From an uncultured Thalassolituus sp. (lineage in GTDB: Bacteria > Pseudomonadota > Gammaproteobacteria > Pseudomonadales > Oceanobacteraceae), in NCBI GenBank assembly GCA_913061435.1, contig CAJXUK010000008.1:32375-96374 (forward strand): a stretch of DNA of 64,000 nt. Reading direction: 5' to 3'. Below, in pieces: positions 25,583 through 34,321 of this stretch. Under the pieces are notes generated by a model. It worked only from the letters and a program-made list of their open reading frames with translations, did not search any database and was not told the origin of the DNA. A program made the position numbers and the translations under genes. Numbering within the stretch: position 1 is the stretch's first letter; the number at the start of each line of letters is the position of its first letter.

Positions 25583-27793
25583 ATGAAAAGAGAAAGTATG
25601 TACATGAAAAATTTATCATTTAAAACATTACCCACCCTATTGGCTGCGTCTGTTTGGGCGGTATCGTCGCAAGCAGAAGAAACCGTGTCTTCGCCAAAAC
25701 CCGCTCAGCTGGATAAAGTTGTGATCAGCGCGCATAGCTTTGACCAAGGCCAGCATGAAATGTCGCAACCGGCGACTCTTTTAATCGATGAAGCCTTAGA
25801 TCGCCAACGAGCGAACAGTTTAGGTGAAACCTTGGGTGCACAAACGGGAATTCATAATGCCAGCTATGGCACTTCGGTTGGGCGCCCGGTGATACGGGGT
25901 ATGTCGGGTGCACGGGTAAAAATATTACAAGATGGTATCGATACACTCGATGCGTCTAGTGTAAGCCCAGATCACAGTGTGAATGCGGATACATTTAATG
26001 CAAAAAAAATAGAGGTGTTACGTGGTCCGGCCACACTCATGTATGGCAGTGGTGCGTTTGGGGGTGTTGTTAATACTGTGGACGGTCGCGTACCTAATGG
26101 ACAGGCTGAACCACAAACCACACTTCGTGCCCAGTACGACAGTGTTAATAAAGGCAAAACCGTGGGCGCAAGCAACAATGGGTTTGTGGATACGAATAAC
26201 GGTAATGAAGTGCATTGGAATATTTCGGCGAGCCATTTCCGTAGTGATGAGTATGAGTTGCCTAAATTGTCCGAGCACCACGACGAGCATGAAGGAGAAA
26301 GCGAAGCAGAGCATGACGAGCATGGCGATGATGACGTGCTCGCTAACTCGGATACTTCGTATAATAACCAGCTAACTCTGGGCACTAGTTATGTTTTTAA
26401 TTCGGGCTACGTTGGTATTGCCATTAGCCAAAGTAAGAGCGAATACGGGCTACCAGGACATGTGCATGAGCACGAACATGAGCACGATGCAAACGAAACA
26501 GAAGCAGAGCATGCTGAGCATGAAGAAGACGCTGAAGGAGCCCGCATTGAAATGCGCCAACAGCGCATTGATATAGACAGCCGCTGGGATGCACCCTTAG
26601 CGGGGATTGAATCGGCTAAATTTCGAATTGGTTTCAATGATTATCGTCACGACGAAATAGAAGATGGTGCAGTTAGTACTGAGTTTCGCCGTAAAGGCTA
26701 CGAAGGGCGTAGTGAAGTATTGTTGTCGCCAGTGGCTAATATCACTCAAGCAGTGGGTGTTCAGTTTTCGCAAGATACCTTTAGTTCAGGCAGTGGCGAC
26801 CTTGTAGGCAGTGGCGGTAGCGTAACAGTGCCTGAAACAGACAGTGCTGTTGTCGGACTTTTTTGGTTGGGTAAAACGGATGTTGCTGGCTGGGGGATTG
26901 AAATGGGTGCCCGCATGGAGCAGGCACAACTTTCACCTGATCGCCCAGGTGCAAATAATTTTGCTCCTGGTTCAGTGAGTCTAAATTGCACGCAATTAAC
27001 CCAAGCTGATTATAATGACAAAACCTTTAATACACACAGCGCTTCGCTGGGCCTAATCAAAGAGTTTACCAATATCGCCATGAAGTCTTGGCAGCTAACC
27101 GCATCGCTAACGTCGGCTCAAAGAGCACCGACTACCCAAGAGCTTTTTTCATGTGGGTCTCATGCAGCCACGCAAACGTTCGATATGGGAAACCCAGATT
27201 TAAACCCCGAACAAGCACTGAATGTTGAGTTTGGGCTACGAAAAATTCAAGGTCGTTTTACCGCGGGTGTGAACGTGTATCAAAATAGCATTAACGATTT
27301 TATTTATGCTAAAAATACCGGCTTAGAAGTTGATGAGCTGGGGCAATACCAATATGTACAAAATAATGTCAAATTTATTGGTGCTGAATTAGACGCCGAA
27401 TACCGTCTTTTAGATGGCTTAACTTTAACCGCGATGGCAGATCGCGTTCGTGCTGACGATTTACCTCGTATTCCTGCAGACCGCATTGGCTTAGGGTTTG
27501 AGTTATCCACAATGGCTTTATTTTCCACATCGTCTGATTGGACAATGTATGGGCAATGGCAGCAGGTACAAAAGCAAACACAAGTGGCAGAATATGAAGA
27601 CAGCACTTTAGGTTATGACTTATTAACACTGGGAATGAGTTATCAGGCACTTTTGGCAAATAACGAATATCGCGTTGATATCCAGGCAAACAATTTACTG
27701 GATGAAGAAATTCGCCAACATACTTCGTTTGTCAAAGAACAGGCTCCACAGCCAGGGCGTAATATTAGCTTGGGCTTAACCGTGACTTTTTAG
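25583..27793 (+). CDS. TonB-dependent receptor, ZnuD-like, with His-rich loops
   Basis: The protein has a signal peptide (cleavage near SSQA-EE), a plug domain and a 22-strand-type barrel, 736 residues in all. The plug reads RPVIRGMSGARVKILQDGIDTLDASSVSPDHSVNAD, close to the ZnuD zinc receptors (SPDH signature). Two presumed surface loops are rich in His, Glu and Asp: about residues 231-252 (SEHHDEHEGE...) and 292-318 (HVHEHEHEHD...). Such loops capture zinc in ZnuD. The barrel ends in the normal aromatic (LTVTF). Start may be 25583, 25598 or 25604. Energy comes from TonB-ExbBD, encoded elsewhere. Probably Zur-regulated with the preceding gene. Confidence 0.87.
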   Translation: MKRESMYMKNLSFKTLPTLLAASVWAVSSQAEETVSSPKPAQLDKVVISAHSFDQGQHEMSQPATLLIDEALDRQRANSLGETLGAQTGIHNASYGTSVGRPVIRGMSGARVKILQDGIDTLDASSVSPDHSVNADTFNAKKIEVLRGPATLMYGSGAFGGVVNTVDGRVPNGQAEPQTTLRAQYDSVNKGKTVGASNNGFVDTNNGNEVHWNISASHFRSDEYELPKLSEHHDEHEGESEAEHDEHGDDDVLANSDTSYNNQLTLGTSYVFNSGYVGIAISQSKSEYGLPGHVHEHEHEHDANETEAEHAEHEEDAEGARIEMRQQRIDIDSRWDAPLAGIESAKFRIGFNDYRHDEIEDGAVSTEFRRKGYEGRSEVLLSPVANITQAVGVQFSQDTFSSGSGDLVGSGGSVTVPETDSAVVGLFWLGKTDVAGWGIEMGARMEQAQLSPDRPGANNFAPGSVSLNCTQLTQADYNDKTFNTHSASLGLIKEFTNIAMKSWQLTASLTSAQRAPTTQELFSCGSHAATQTFDMGNPDLNPEQALNVEFGLRKIQGRFTAGVNVYQNSINDFIYAKNTGLEVDELGQYQYVQNNVKFIGAELDAEYRLLDGLTLTAMADRVRADDLPRIPADRIGLGFELSTMALFSTSSDWTMYGQWQQVQKQTQVAEYEDSTLGYDLLTLGMSYQALLANNEYRVDIQANNLLDEEIRQHTSFVKEQAPQPGRNISLGLTVTF

Positions 27794-27801
27794 TGTTGTG
27801 T

Positions 27802-27836
27802 TTTGGCTGTTGTGGATAACACATGCAGCAGCCAAA
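27802..27836 (+). terminator. Possible terminator after the ZnuD-like gene
   Basis: TTTGGCTG at 27802-27809 pairs with CAGCCAAA at 27829-27836 across a 19-base centre that itself can fold partly. The T-run after it is weak, so this is tentative. Confidence 0.4.
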
Positions 27837-27931
27837 TTTAACCACAGTGGCGCTGCAGTTAAGCAAATATGCCAAGTTGTTCTATACTCTTTTTATAGGA
27901 AATTTTTTATAAACAGACGATAGGCTTAGCA

Positions 27932-29806
27932 ATGAGTTTTCTTAACAATATCAGTATTAAACATAAGCATTTTATTATTTTGTGCTTTGTTATCGCTGGA
28001 CTTGTATTCACTACCTTGGCGAGTGTTTTCCAGTTTCAAAAAATAGCTTCTTTATCCGATGTCTTGTTGGTAAAAGAAAAGCTGAGTGTCGATGTACTTG
28101 CGCTACGCAAAAATGAAAAAGACTTCTTAGCACGCAAGCAGCAAAAGTATGCGGATGAGTTTGCTAGCAATGCTAAAAATCTTCATAGCAATATCAATAA
28201 ACTCAAAACCTCACTCACCCATGAAAACTTATCTATCCAACAAGCAGTTCAGTTAGATGAACTCGCCACAAAATATGAAGAGTTATTTAAGCAGGTTGTG
28301 GCCTTGCAAATAGAAATTGGCGTTGATTCAGAATCCGGGCTGTATGGTGATTTACGTTCAGCCGTTCATCAAATAGAAACATTGGCTAAACAGTCAGCCG
28401 ATTACGAAATACTGTATTACATGCTTACCCTTAGACGCCAAGAAAAAGATTTTATGTTGCGCCGGGATCCAAAATATCTAGAAAGATTTAACGATAGTAT
28501 TAGCCAATTTGAAAATAAGCTAAGTAGCTCGCAACCTTTAAATATTGCTCAAATGCAAATGAGCTTAAATAAATATCAAACTAATTTTATTAGCTTGTTC
28601 GAAAAAGAATCAGAACTAGGGCTTAATTCGAAAGAGGGATTGCTTGGTGAACTAAGAGGGACGATTCATCAAACAGAAGAAGCGTTTGGCGAATTAACCG
28701 ATTTTATAAAAACAGAAATTGAAACGGCGACTAATAGCGCTTATGTCACACTAGTGGTGATTATTGGTGTTATTTTTGGTTTGATTTACCTTCTTCTTAC
28801 GCTGGTATCTAAAGCCATTTATCAGCCTGTTCAGACAATCACAGAAAAAATACATACGATTGCAGACGATCTAGATCTAACTCAATTAGTGAATCATATA
28901 TCCAATGACGAAGTCGGTGTTTTATCAAAATCTTTTGATGCTTTAATCGCCAGCTTACGAGATACCGTTAATCAAGTTAAAGATGGTTCTATTCAAGTAG
29001 CCCAAGCTTCAGAAGAAATGTCGTGCATTACCAAAGAAGTTGGAGATGCCAGCGAGCAGCAGAAATTAGAAATAGAGCAAGCGGTAACTGCCATTAATGA
29101 AATGACGGCGACCATCCAAAGTATTGCTGAAAATGCAAATGCTGCGGCACTGGCTGTTGATGACGTGACAACTGAGATCGGCAGAGGTAAAGAGGTATCG
29201 AACGATGCTCGTGAAGAAATTGAGCGCCTCAATGAAGAAGTGGAAGAAGCCACCAGCGCGATAGAAAAGCTGCAACAAAACAGCGAAAGCATTGGGGATA
29301 TTTTGTCCACTATTAGTGCCATTGCAGAGCAAACAAACTTGCTAGCATTAAACGCCGCTATTGAAGCCGCTCGTGCTGGTGAACAAGGAAGAGGCTTTGC
29401 GGTAGTTGCAGATGAAGTAAGAACTTTAGCCAGCCGCACACAGGAATCAACCGAATCAATTCGGGAGAATATTTCACAATTCCAGTCTGGAACTGCAGAA
29501 GTTGTTGAAACAGTTACGCGTTCTCGCGTGCGAGCACAAAGTGGTATCGAAAAGGTTTCTGAGTCCAGTGAAATATTAGATTCTATATATTCTAATATTT
29601 CTACTATTGGTGATATGAATGCGCAAGTGGCCACTTCATCTAAAGAACAGGGCTATGCTTCAGAAGAAATCAATCGAAACGTGGTGCGCATTAACGAACT
29701 CGCTAATGTATGCCATGAGCAAGCTAATCAAGCAGCGCAAGCGAGTGGTGAGTTAGCGCAATTAGGATCTGAACTTCAAGGCACGGTTCAGCGCTTTAAA
29801 GTTTAA
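27932..29806 (+). CDS. Methyl-accepting chemotaxis protein with HBM-type sensor
   Basis: The 624-residue chemoreceptor has an N-terminal membrane helix (about 13-33), a long helical periplasmic region with two repeated LRRNEKDFLxRxxxKY-like segments ([18 protein letters not shown] and [18 protein letters not shown]), a second membrane helix near 272-292, HAMP, and the signalling hairpin [35 protein letters not shown]. The repeated segments are typical of the helical bimodular (HBM) sensor, which in Pseudomonas McpS binds TCA-cycle intermediates. The ligand here is unknown. The response regulator gene 69 bases downstream may act with it. Confidence 0.9.
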   Translation: MSFLNNISIKHKHFIILCFVIAGLVFTTLASVFQFQKIASLSDVLLVKEKLSVDVLALRKNEKDFLARKQQKYADEFASNAKNLHSNINKLKTSLTHENLSIQQAVQLDELATKYEELFKQVVALQIEIGVDSESGLYGDLRSAVHQIETLAKQSADYEILYYMLTLRRQEKDFMLRRDPKYLERFNDSISQFENKLSSSQPLNIAQMQMSLNKYQTNFISLFEKESELGLNSKEGLLGELRGTIHQTEEAFGELTDFIKTEIETATNSAYVTLVVIIGVIFGLIYLLLTLVSKAIYQPVQTITEKIHTIADDLDLTQLVNHISNDEVGVLSKSFDALIASLRDTVNQVKDGSIQVAQASEEMSCITKEVGDASEQQKLEIEQAVTAINEMTATIQSIAENANAAALAVDDVTTEIGRGKEVSNDAREEIERLNEEVEEATSAIEKLQQNSESIGDILSTISAIAEQTNLLALNAAIEAARAGEQGRGFAVVADEVRTLASRTQESTESIRENISQFQSGTAEVVETVTRSRVRAQSGIEKVSESSEILDSIYSNISTIGDMNAQVATSSKEQGYASEEINRNVVRINELANVCHEQANQAAQASGELAQLGSELQGTVQRFKV

Positions 29807-29875
29807 CGTTTAGGGGAATGATTATACTTCTCCGTTTAAGATTATTTAGATTTAGGTTGAGATAATAGTATTCCT

Positions 29876-31129
29876 ATGAAAAACAAGGTTCTAATCGTTG
29901 ACGATAGTCATGTGATGTTAAAAATATTAAAGCATTTAGCTAAGCACAGTCTCAATTTAGAGCCTTTGTTTGCCACTTCAATGGCAGAAGCTTTAGTGTT
30001 ATACGATGAGCATAAAGATGAATTGTTTGCCGGATTAATTGATCTTGCATTACCCGATGCTCCCGAGGGAGAGCTGGTGGACTTTCTATTGCGTGAGAAA
30101 TTTCCAGTTGTGGTATTAACCGGCAGCTATAACGAAAAAAAGCGTGATGATTTAGTCAAACAAGGTGTAGTCGATTACGTTATTAAAGAAAGCCGCTACT
30201 CTTATCGCTATGCTATCAATATGCTAAATCGCTTGGCTAAAAACCAAGACATAAAAGTCTTAGTCGTAGAAGACTCACGGCAGTATCGAAAACACATTTC
30301 TCGCTTGTTACACGCTCATAAATATCAAGTATTTGAAGCAGCCAACGGATTAGAGGCGTTGACCCAGCTAGATCAGCATCCCGATATAAAAATGGTGATT
30401 ACTGACTATAATATGCCAGAAATGAATGGCTTTGAGTTGGTGCAATCTATTCGTAAAAAATTAGAAAAATCAAACATGGTAATCATCGGTTTATCCGGTG
30501 AAGACGGTGGCTTGCTCTCCATTAAGTTTATTAAAAATGGCGCAAACGATTTTCTCAATAAACCTTTTCAGCAAGAAGAATTCTATTGTCGTATTACCAA
30601 CAACATTGAATCGTTAGAGCAAATGCAAATGATTCAAGATCAGGCTAACAGGGATTACTTAACCGCTTTATTTCACCGTCGTTATTTTTGTGATCAAGGT
30701 GCAAATTTATTGGCTAATGCCCACGCAACCAATACCGAACTTGCCTTGGCAGTTATTGATCTTGACGATTTTAAACAGGTAAACGATGAGTATGGACATG
30801 AAGCAGGGGATATTGTGTTGACATATTTTGCCAAGCAGTTGAACGCTGTTTTAGGCCGATTTTTGGTCGCTCGGTTTGAAGGCGGGAAGTTTTGTGTATT
30901 AGTAGCCGGTTTAAACAATGAACAAGTTGTGAGTTTAATCGATGGCTTTAAAACTCACATAGCTACCCAGCTTATTGATGTGACTGACGACGATTTTGTC
31001 CGAGTAACTTTTAGTGCTGGTATCACCAACGCTAAATCCAGCAGTATTAATGGCATGCTGAATCAAGCGGGTGAATATTTAAGCCAAGCAAAAGATGCCG
31101 GTAAAAATATTGTCATGGGAGACGAGTAG
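29876..31129 (+). CDS. REC-REC-GGDEF response regulator with degenerate GGDEF
   Basis: Two receiver domains (about 1-120 and 123-245) come before a GGDEF-like domain (about 260-417). The first receiver keeps VDDS and an Asp in GLIDLALPD; the second keeps VVEDS and VITDYNMPEMNG. In the GGDEF domain the active motif aligned to RYGGDEF reads RFEGGKF, so the metal and catalytic acids are lost, and the RxxD inhibitory site is also absent. It is therefore unlikely to make c-di-GMP. It may bind a partner or nucleotide instead. It follows the HBM chemoreceptor and ends seven bases before a convergent lipoprotein gene. Confidence 0.87.
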   Translation: MKNKVLIVDDSHVMLKILKHLAKHSLNLEPLFATSMAEALVLYDEHKDELFAGLIDLALPDAPEGELVDFLLREKFPVVVLTGSYNEKKRDDLVKQGVVDYVIKESRYSYRYAINMLNRLAKNQDIKVLVVEDSRQYRKHISRLLHAHKYQVFEAANGLEALTQLDQHPDIKMVITDYNMPEMNGFELVQSIRKKLEKSNMVIIGLSGEDGGLLSIKFIKNGANDFLNKPFQQEEFYCRITNNIESLEQMQMIQDQANRDYLTALFHRRYFCDQGANLLANAHATNTELALAVIDLDDFKQVNDEYGHEAGDIVLTYFAKQLNAVLGRFLVARFEGGKFCVLVAGLNNEQVVSLIDGFKTHIATQLIDVTDDDFVRVTFSAGITNAKSSSINGMLNQAGEYLSQAKDAGKNIVMGDE

Positions 31130-31136
31130 TTGTTCT

Positions 31137-32171
31137 CTAGTCACTCATTAATTTAACGTCTTCTGATTTATCGGACATGAGTAATTCAAGTTGTTTTTCT
31201 AATTGAATAATGCGGGCTTGAAGCGGAGCTATTAAACGGCTCCTTTGTGTTTCAGCCGCTTGTGCAATCGCATTAGCTTGGTCGGTTAATGCCATGTGTT
31301 TAACGTTTTCTATATTTAAAGCTAGGCTAATTTTAGCCAATAAGTCTTCTATTCCTAATACTACGGTTTCTGCGGTTTGGTTGGTTAGATCAACTAATAA
31401 CTCTGCATCATGAGCAATGTATAATGCATGCTGGGCTGTGCGCAACGCTTGTAAACCTTCACGCTTGATCGCTTCACGATCATTAATATTGTTGCGAATA
31501 AAAGTTTTGGCTTGGTCTACGCTGTTCGCCGCTTTCATAAAACTTTTAGGTGCAAATTTTTCAGCGTTTTCGTTTCTGGCTTTTTCTAGGGTGTTTTTCG
31601 CTGGTAACCAATGGGTGGTTAATAATGTATCCAATTCGAGCTGTTGCAAGTCTTCCAAGATACTCATAATCGTGTCTGTGGCTAAGGGCTTGTCACTGCT
31701 TTCAATATTTTTGATCAGCTCTTTGATTTTAGTTATTTGTCGCTCAAACTGATCAGGTAAAATAATCGGGCTGTTGAGTGTTTCGAGCACCTGTTTTTGT
31801 TTTAATAAGGGTTTTAAAGTCTGCTGAACTTTGCTTTTGTTTTCTGTGGCGCGGTTTAGCAGCATGATAACGTGTGCTGAGGCTTTTAAGCTTTCTTGCT
31901 GCAGGCCATTCAATTCTAATCCACGCGCATTGGTGAGCATTTGTTCGGCTTGTGCCATATGAAAAGGCGCATAAAAAGCCATTTCTGCATTAAGTGCGGC
32001 ATCGTGTTTGCTTTCTGCTTCTGCCAGTGCTCGTTCTGAATCCCCTGAGAATTCTGTGGTTAGGCTAGCAATGTCGTCAAGTTCTTCAAAGTTGGCAACA
32101 GGGGTGCTGGCGCAACCTGTGGATAGCATTAAAGTACTGACCAGCAGGTAGAGTAGGACAGAGTATGGCAT
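31137..32171 (-). CDS. Coiled-coil lipoprotein of unknown function
   Basis: The leader MPYSVLLYLLVSTLMLSTGCAST ends in a clear lipobox (LSTGC), so this is an envelope lipoprotein. The 320-residue mature part is almost wholly helical, with heptad-like stretches and many Ala, Gln, Lys and Glu residues (ARNENAEKFAPKSFMKAANSVDQAK, LQARIIQLEKQLELL). A region AFYAPFHMAQAEQMLTNAR resembles the DUF4398-type repeats of some OmpA-linked lipoproteins, but the OmpA domain is missing. I do not recognise the family. It is the only gene in its unit; a terminator of ilvD lies just upstream. Confidence 0.7.
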   Translation of the reverse strand: MPYSVLLYLLVSTLMLSTGCASTPVANFEELDDIASLTTEFSGDSERALAEAESKHDAALNAEMAFYAPFHMAQAEQMLTNARGLELNGLQQESLKASAHVIMLLNRATENKSKVQQTLKPLLKQKQVLETLNSPIILPDQFERQITKIKELIKNIESSDKPLATDTIMSILEDLQQLELDTLLTTHWLPAKNTLEKARNENAEKFAPKSFMKAANSVDQAKTFIRNNINDREAIKREGLQALRTAQHALYIAHDAELLVDLTNQTAETVVLGIEDLLAKISLALNIENVKHMALTDQANAIAQAAETQRSRLIAPLQARIIQLEKQLELLMSDKSEDVKLMSD

Positions 32172-32204
32172 GCAGATTCCTAACTGAGTGCATATTCTAA
32201 ATAT

Positions 32205-32239
32205 AAAAAAACGCCGATATTATAAATATCGGCGTTTTT
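32205..32239 (-). terminator. Rho-independent terminator of ilvD
   Basis: A 10-bp perfect stem (ACGCCGATAT with ATATCGGCGT) flanked by A- and T-runs lies 117 bases beyond the ilvD stop. On the minus strand it ends in a run of Ts. It could work in both directions. Confidence 0.8.
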
Positions 32240-32355
32240 AATGTTTTGCTTTAAGCTACTTTTTAATTCATTTTTTAAGTAGGTTTATTAACGATTGTTA
32301 GAAATCATTACTGAAACTACTTAATGAGCGCTTAAACAAAACAAGTCTGATGGTC

Positions 32356-34191
32356 TTAATCCAGTAGCGTCAAATCACGCACAGCGCCTTTGTCGGCACT
32401 GGTTGCAAATTTCGCATAGATCTTCAATGCGGTGCTAACTTTACGTGGACGGAACTCAACAGGTTTCCAGCCCTTGGCATCTTGGGCTGTGCGGCGTTCG
32501 GCAAGTTCTTCATCGCTTAACTGTACGTTAATTGCTCGATTTGGAATATCGATAACAATGTCGTCACCATCGACTAATAATCCAATCGCGCCGCCAGAAG
32601 CCGCTTCTGGTGAACAGTGACCAATAGATAAACCAGAAGTACCGCCAGAGAAACGACCGTCGGTTAATAGCGCACAAGCTGCGCCTAAGCCTTTGGATTT
32701 TAAGTAAGACGTAGGGTAAAGCATTTCTTGCATACCCGGGCCGCCTTTAGGGCCTTCGTAGCGAATAATAACTACATCGCCTGGTTTCACTTCGTCTGCA
32801 AGAATGCCAGCAACTGCACTATCTTGAGATTCGAAGATTTTCGCTTTTCCATGGAACACATGAATAGATTCATCGACCCCCGCGGTCTTAACAACGCATC
32901 CATCTAAGGCAATGTTACCGTATAAAACGGCTAAGCCGCCTTCCGATGAATAGGCGTTTTCAAGATTACGAATACAGCCATTTTCACGGTCGCCATCAAC
33001 TGTTGGGTAGCGTGTGCTTTGGCTAAATGCGGTTTGAGTTGGAATACCGGCCGGGCCTGCACGGAAAAATTCAATCACTTCAGGTGTTGGGTTGCGCATA
33101 ATATCCCAAGTATCCAAAGCTTCTGTCATGCTTTTACTGTGCACGGTGGGTAAGTCGCTGTGCAATAAACCGGCGCGATCAATTTCACCCAAAATACCAA
33201 AGATACCACCTGCGCGGTGAACGTCTTCCATATGGTAGTGAGGTGAATTTGGTGCCACCTTACATAACTGCGGTACTTTGCGAGAAAGACGATCAATATC
33301 TTTCAGGTTGAAATCCAATTCAGCTTCTTGTGCAGCCGCTAATAAGTGAAGAATAGTATTGGTAGAACCGCCCATGACAATGTCTAGCGTCATCGCATTT
33401 TCAAATGCTTTAAAGTTAGCAATAGAGCGCGGTAATACAGATTCGTCATCTTGCTCATAATAGCGCTTAGCGTTTTCAACGATTTGGCGACCTGCTTTTA
33501 AGAATAGCTGTTCGCGATCGGCGTGAGTGGCCAAAGTAGAGCCGTTGCCAGGTAATGCTAAGCCTAATGCTTCCATTAAGCAGTTCATTGAGTTGGCTGT
33601 GAACATGCCAGAACAAGAGCCACAAGTTGGGCAAGCGCTGCGCTCATATTCAGCCACTTCTTCGTCGGTAGCACTGTCGTCGGCAGCAATCACCATGGCG
33701 TCAACTAAGTCGAGCTTGTGTTCAGACAGCTTGGTTTTACCGGCTTCCATTGGGCCGCCAGAAACAAAGATTACTGGAATATTTAAGCGCAAAGAAGCCA
33801 GCAACATTCCTGGGGTGATTTTGTCGCAATTAGAAATACAAACAATAGCGTCGGCGCAGTGAGCATTCACCATGTATTCCACACTGTCAGCAATTACTTC
33901 ACGGCTCGGCAAGCTGTATAGCATGCCGTCGTGTCCCATAGCGATGCCGTCATCAACAGCAATGGTATTAAACTCTTTTGCTACGCCACCGGCTTTTTCA
34001 ATTTCACGAGCTACTAGCTGACCCATGTCTTTTAGGTGTACATGACCAGGGACAAACTGAGTGAAACTGTTAGAAACGGCGATAATTGGCTTTGAAAAAT
34101 CATCATCTTTCATGCCTGTTGCGCGCCATAAGGCACGAGCGCCAGCCATGTTACGGCCACCGGTTGAGGTTTTACTGCGATATTCTGGCAT
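32356..34191 (-). CDS. ilvD: Dihydroxy-acid dehydratase
   Basis: IlvD dehydrates dihydroxy acids to the 2-keto acids used by IlvE in branched-chain amino acid synthesis. The 611 residues match the family length. Iron-sulfur ligands and signatures are intact: [36 protein letters not shown] and [27 protein letters not shown]. The N-terminus [27 protein letters not shown] is canonical. It is transcribed alone. The partner ilvE is 18 kb away, on the same strand. Confidence 0.96.
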   Translation of the reverse strand: MPEYRSKTSTGGRNMAGARALWRATGMKDDDFSKPIIAVSNSFTQFVPGHVHLKDMGQLVAREIEKAGGVAKEFNTIAVDDGIAMGHDGMLYSLPSREVIADSVEYMVNAHCADAIVCISNCDKITPGMLLASLRLNIPVIFVSGGPMEAGKTKLSEHKLDLVDAMVIAADDSATDEEVAEYERSACPTCGSCSGMFTANSMNCLMEALGLALPGNGSTLATHADREQLFLKAGRQIVENAKRYYEQDDESVLPRSIANFKAFENAMTLDIVMGGSTNTILHLLAAAQEAELDFNLKDIDRLSRKVPQLCKVAPNSPHYHMEDVHRAGGIFGILGEIDRAGLLHSDLPTVHSKSMTEALDTWDIMRNPTPEVIEFFRAGPAGIPTQTAFSQSTRYPTVDGDRENGCIRNLENAYSSEGGLAVLYGNIALDGCVVKTAGVDESIHVFHGKAKIFESQDSAVAGILADEVKPGDVVIIRYEGPKGGPGMQEMLYPTSYLKSKGLGAACALLTDGRFSGGTSGLSIGHCSPEAASGGAIGLLVDGDDIVIDIPNRAINVQLSDEELAERRTAQDAKGWKPVEFRPRKVSTALKIYAKFATSADKGAVRDLTLLD

Positions 34192-34321
34192 TTTAAAGTC
34201 TCACTCAATAAAGGGCTGATTAACCAGCCCAAATCAATAATAAGGATTTATAAGAAGTGCAAGAATTGTAGCAGAGATAAAAAAGAGTTTCGCTGTGTAA
34301 TCAGGTAAAAAAGAGTGAAGA

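Noticed and set aside
25972-26385. ORFs of 137, 101 and 117 residues inside the ZnuD-like gene
   Set aside because: They arise from the repetitive His/Glu-coding loop in other frames and have no start signals.
27904-27922. FliA-type (sigma-28) promoter before the HBM chemoreceptor
   Set aside because: GACGATAG resembles the -10 element, but the -35 region does not match and the spacing to the start codon is too short.
28993-29634. 213-residue minus-strand ORF
   Set aside because: Antisense shadow of the chemoreceptor signalling domain; Ser/Ala-rich composition reflects the helical coding strand.
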